Shown here piece after piece: positions 14,045-15,714 of a stretch of DNA of 15,714 nucleotides. Source of the stretch: Sulfurimonas sp. (GTDB lineage: Bacteria > Campylobacterota > Campylobacteria > Campylobacterales > Sulfurimonadaceae); NCBI RefSeq assembly GCF_023229105.1, contig NZ_JALNZY010000050.1, positions 1 to 15,714 of the forward strand, in the 5' to 3' direction. The notes below the pieces were generated by a model, which saw nothing but the letters and a program-made list of their open reading frames with translations, had not been told where the DNA came from and did no database searches. Position 1 is the first letter of the stretch. Each line of letters starts with the position of its first letter. Both the position numbers and the translations under genes were made by a program.

Positions 14045-15714
14045 AGAGAAACTTTTTGTTCAATTTTTTTGAATGTTTCAATGACATCTCCGACTATAAC
14101 ATCATCATAGCCTTTAATCATAACACCACACTCATAACCATTGCCAATCTCTTCTACATCATCTTTAAAGCGTTTAAGTGAAGTAAGATCACCCTCATGG
14201 ATAACAACTCCCTCACGGATAACACGAACTAAACCACCGCGAATAAGCTTGCCCTCAACAACAACACATCCTGCAACCATGCCTTTTGGTGCTTTAAATG
14301 TATTTCTAACCTCTGCTTGACCAGTGTTAATCTCTGAAAACTTAGGTGCCATCATGCCTGTTAACATACCAGTCATATCATCAAGAAGTTGATAAATAAT
14401 TGAGTATGTTTTAATCTCAACATTTTTCTGTTTAGCAAGCGCCTTAACACTACCTGTTGGACGAACGTTAAATCCAAGCAGCACGCAGTTTTCGCTGTTT
14501 GCAACAAGTTCAACATCATTTTCAGTAATTCCGCCGACACCCGAGGAGATGATGTTTATTTTAACTTCCTCGTTTCTAAGTTCATTTAGTGCACTTCTAA
14601 TTGCTTCTAGTGAACCATGAACATCTGTTTTAAGAACAACTTTAAGAGACTTTAGTCTTCCCTCTGCAATCATGCTCGTCATATCTTCTAAAGTAGATTT
14701 TGTACTATGAGAAAGCTCTTTGTGTCTATCATATTCATGACGTTTTTGAGCGTACTCTCTTGCTTCTTTGTCACTGCTCATAGCCATCATGACTTCTCCA
14801 GAAGATGGAACCTCATTTAACCCTACAACAACCGCAGTATGACTTGGTTTTATATTATCGATTTGTTTTTTGTTTTCATCTATCAGAGCTTTTACGCGCC
14901 CAAAAGAGCTACCACACACAACATAATCACCAACGCTTAAAGTTCCATTTTGTACAATTACAGTTGCAACAGGTCCGCGCCCTTTTTCAAGCGATGACTC
15001 AACAACAGCAGCTTTTGCCATAGCATTTTCATTTGCTTTTAACTCTAAAACTTCGGCAGTAAGAAGAATATTTTCAAGTAATTCATCTATCCCCATTCCT
15101 GATTTTGCAGACATTGGAACAAACTCTATATCTCCGCCCCAATCAACAGGATTAAGTCCGCGCTCAGCCATCTGCCCTTTTACCATATCTGGATTAGCAC
15201 TCTCTTTGTCCATTTTATTTAGGGCAACAATAACAGGAGCACCGGACTCTTTAGCCAGCTTTATAACCTCTTCTGTTTGAGGCTTAACTCCATCATCGGC
15301 TGCTACAACTATAATAATGATATCTGTAACATCCGTACCTCTTTGGCGCATTTGAGAAAATGCTGCGTGACCGGGAGTATCTATAAAGGTTATCGCTTCA
15401 CCTTGATGCTCTATTGTGTAAGCACCGATATGCTGTGTAATACCACCCGCCTCATCTTGAGAGACTTTTGCTTTTCTAATTGCATCTAAGAGTGAAGTTT
15501 TACCGTGGTCAACATGCCCCATAATTGTAATTACAGGAGGTCTTTTCGTGGCATTTTCATCAATCTCTTGCGCCATATCTTCTTCGTAGTTAAAAGCATC
15601 TTTAGGATCTACAATAGTAACTTCCACACCAAACTCTTCAGATAAAATCTCAATCTCGTCATGTCCTAAAAAGTCATTTTTAGTCATCATTAAACCAAGG
15701 CTAAATAGAACCTT
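14041..15714 (-). CDS. infB: Translation initiation factor IF-2, 5' end beyond the right edge
   Basis: IF-2 is the GTPase that brings initiator fMet-tRNA to the 30S subunit and promotes subunit joining. The frame stays open to the right edge: the eight codons before the first visible ATG (15690) read KVLFSLGL, and with the following MMTKN they match the end of the IF2 N-domain (LGxMxT). The gene therefore starts outside the window, and the paired ATGs at 15690 and 15687 are internal. About 557 codons are visible; whole IF-2 is usually 800-900 residues. G1 is GHVDHGKTS, G2 includes GGITQHIGAY, G3 is DTPGHAAF, G4 is NKMD and G5 is SAKSG. Domain II (GRGPVATVIVQNGTL), domain III and the C-terminal tRNA-binding domain (KAPKGMVAGCVVVEGK) follow. 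It leads the operon rbfA-rimP-ribD-ubiE-xseA. Confidence 0.97.
   Translation of the reverse strand, partial: KVLFSLGLMMTKNDFLGHDEIEILSEEFGVEVTIVDPKDAFNYEEDMAQEIDENATKRPPVITIMGHVDHGKTSLLDAIRKAKVSQDEAGGITQHIGAYTIEHQGEAITFIDTPGHAAFSQMRQRGTDVTDIIIIVVAADDGVKPQTEEVIKLAKESGAPVIVALNKMDKESANPDMVKGQMAERGLNPVDWGGDIEFVPMSAKSGMGIDELLENILLTAEVLELKANENAMAKAAVVESSLEKGRGPVATVIVQNGTLSVGDYVVCGSSFGRVKALIDENKKQIDNIKPSHTAVVVGLNEVPSSGEVMMAMSSDKEAREYAQKRHEYDRHKELSHSTKSTLEDMTSMIAEGRLKSLKVVLKTDVHGSLEAIRSALNELRNEEVKINIISSGVGGITENDVELVANSENCVLLGFNVRPTGSVKALAKQKNVEIKTYSIIYQLLDDMTGMLTGMMAPKFSEINTGQAEVRNTFKAPKGMVAGCVVVEGKLIRGGLVRVIREGVVIHEGDLTSLKRFKDDVEEIGNGYECGVMIKGYDDVIVGDVIETFKKIEQKVSL

Noticed and set aside
15685..15690. 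Paired ATG codons as the start of infB
   Set aside because: The frame is open upstream to the edge and the residues before it continue the IF2 N-domain; a 549-residue protein would lack the usual N-terminal region.
1..15714. Mobile element, phage, CRISPR, toxin-antitoxin or defence system
   Set aside because: Every reading frame of substance is a housekeeping or flagellar gene or one of three small unknowns; no transposase, integrase, repeat array, nuclease-methylase pair or tRNA was found, and base composition looks even throughout.

Overview
The window is an ordinary stretch of chromosome from a member of the Campylobacterota (formerly Epsilonproteobacteria), most likely a Sulfurimonas-like free-living species. 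The DNA is AT-rich, coding density is very high, and genes overlap by ATGA, GTGA or TTGA junctions. The run aroQ-folK-flhF-flhG-(small membrane protein)-fliA-fliM-fliY, with an amidohydrolase and a signal peptide peptidase facing away from aroQ, is the order I recall from Campylobacter jejuni (Cj0059c to Cj0068). The genus is inference; the phylum is well supported. No tRNA, rRNA, CRISPR array, insertion sequence, integrase or phage gene was seen, and there is no gene-free stretch longer than about 100 bases.

Left block, minus strand (1-6481, read right to left): aroQ (shikimate pathway), folK (folate), flhF and flhG (flagellar number and placement), a small two-helix membrane protein, fliA (sigma-28), fliM and fliY (motor switch), then the start of a LOG-family Rossmann protein cut by the left edge. 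Nearly every junction overlaps or is only a few bases wide, so this is probably one transcript starting in the 94-base divergent gap 6482-6575.

Middle block, plus strand (6576-8665): a COG0402 amidohydrolase, probably the 6-aminodeoxyfutalosine deaminase of the futalosine menaquinone pathway, overlapping by one base with a short-form SppA signal peptide peptidase. It ends 5 bases from the convergent ogt gene, with a perfect hairpin over the ogt stop codon.

Right block, minus strand (8671-15714): infB (5' end outside the window), rbfA and rimP (translation initiation and 30S maturation), ribD (riboflavin), ubiE/menG (last methylation of menaquinone), xseA (exonuclease VII large subunit) and an FmdE-like protein, all tightly packed. 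After a 65-base gap with a likely promoter come a small Tudor/SH3-like protein of unknown function and ogt (O6-alkylguanine repair).

No new defence, mobile or biosynthetic system is visible. The most useful leads are three uncharacterised small proteins (the membrane protein between fliA and flhG, the FmdE-like protein, the Tudor-like protein), motif departures in FliY, FlhF and FlhG, and an enlarged RibD deaminase domain.
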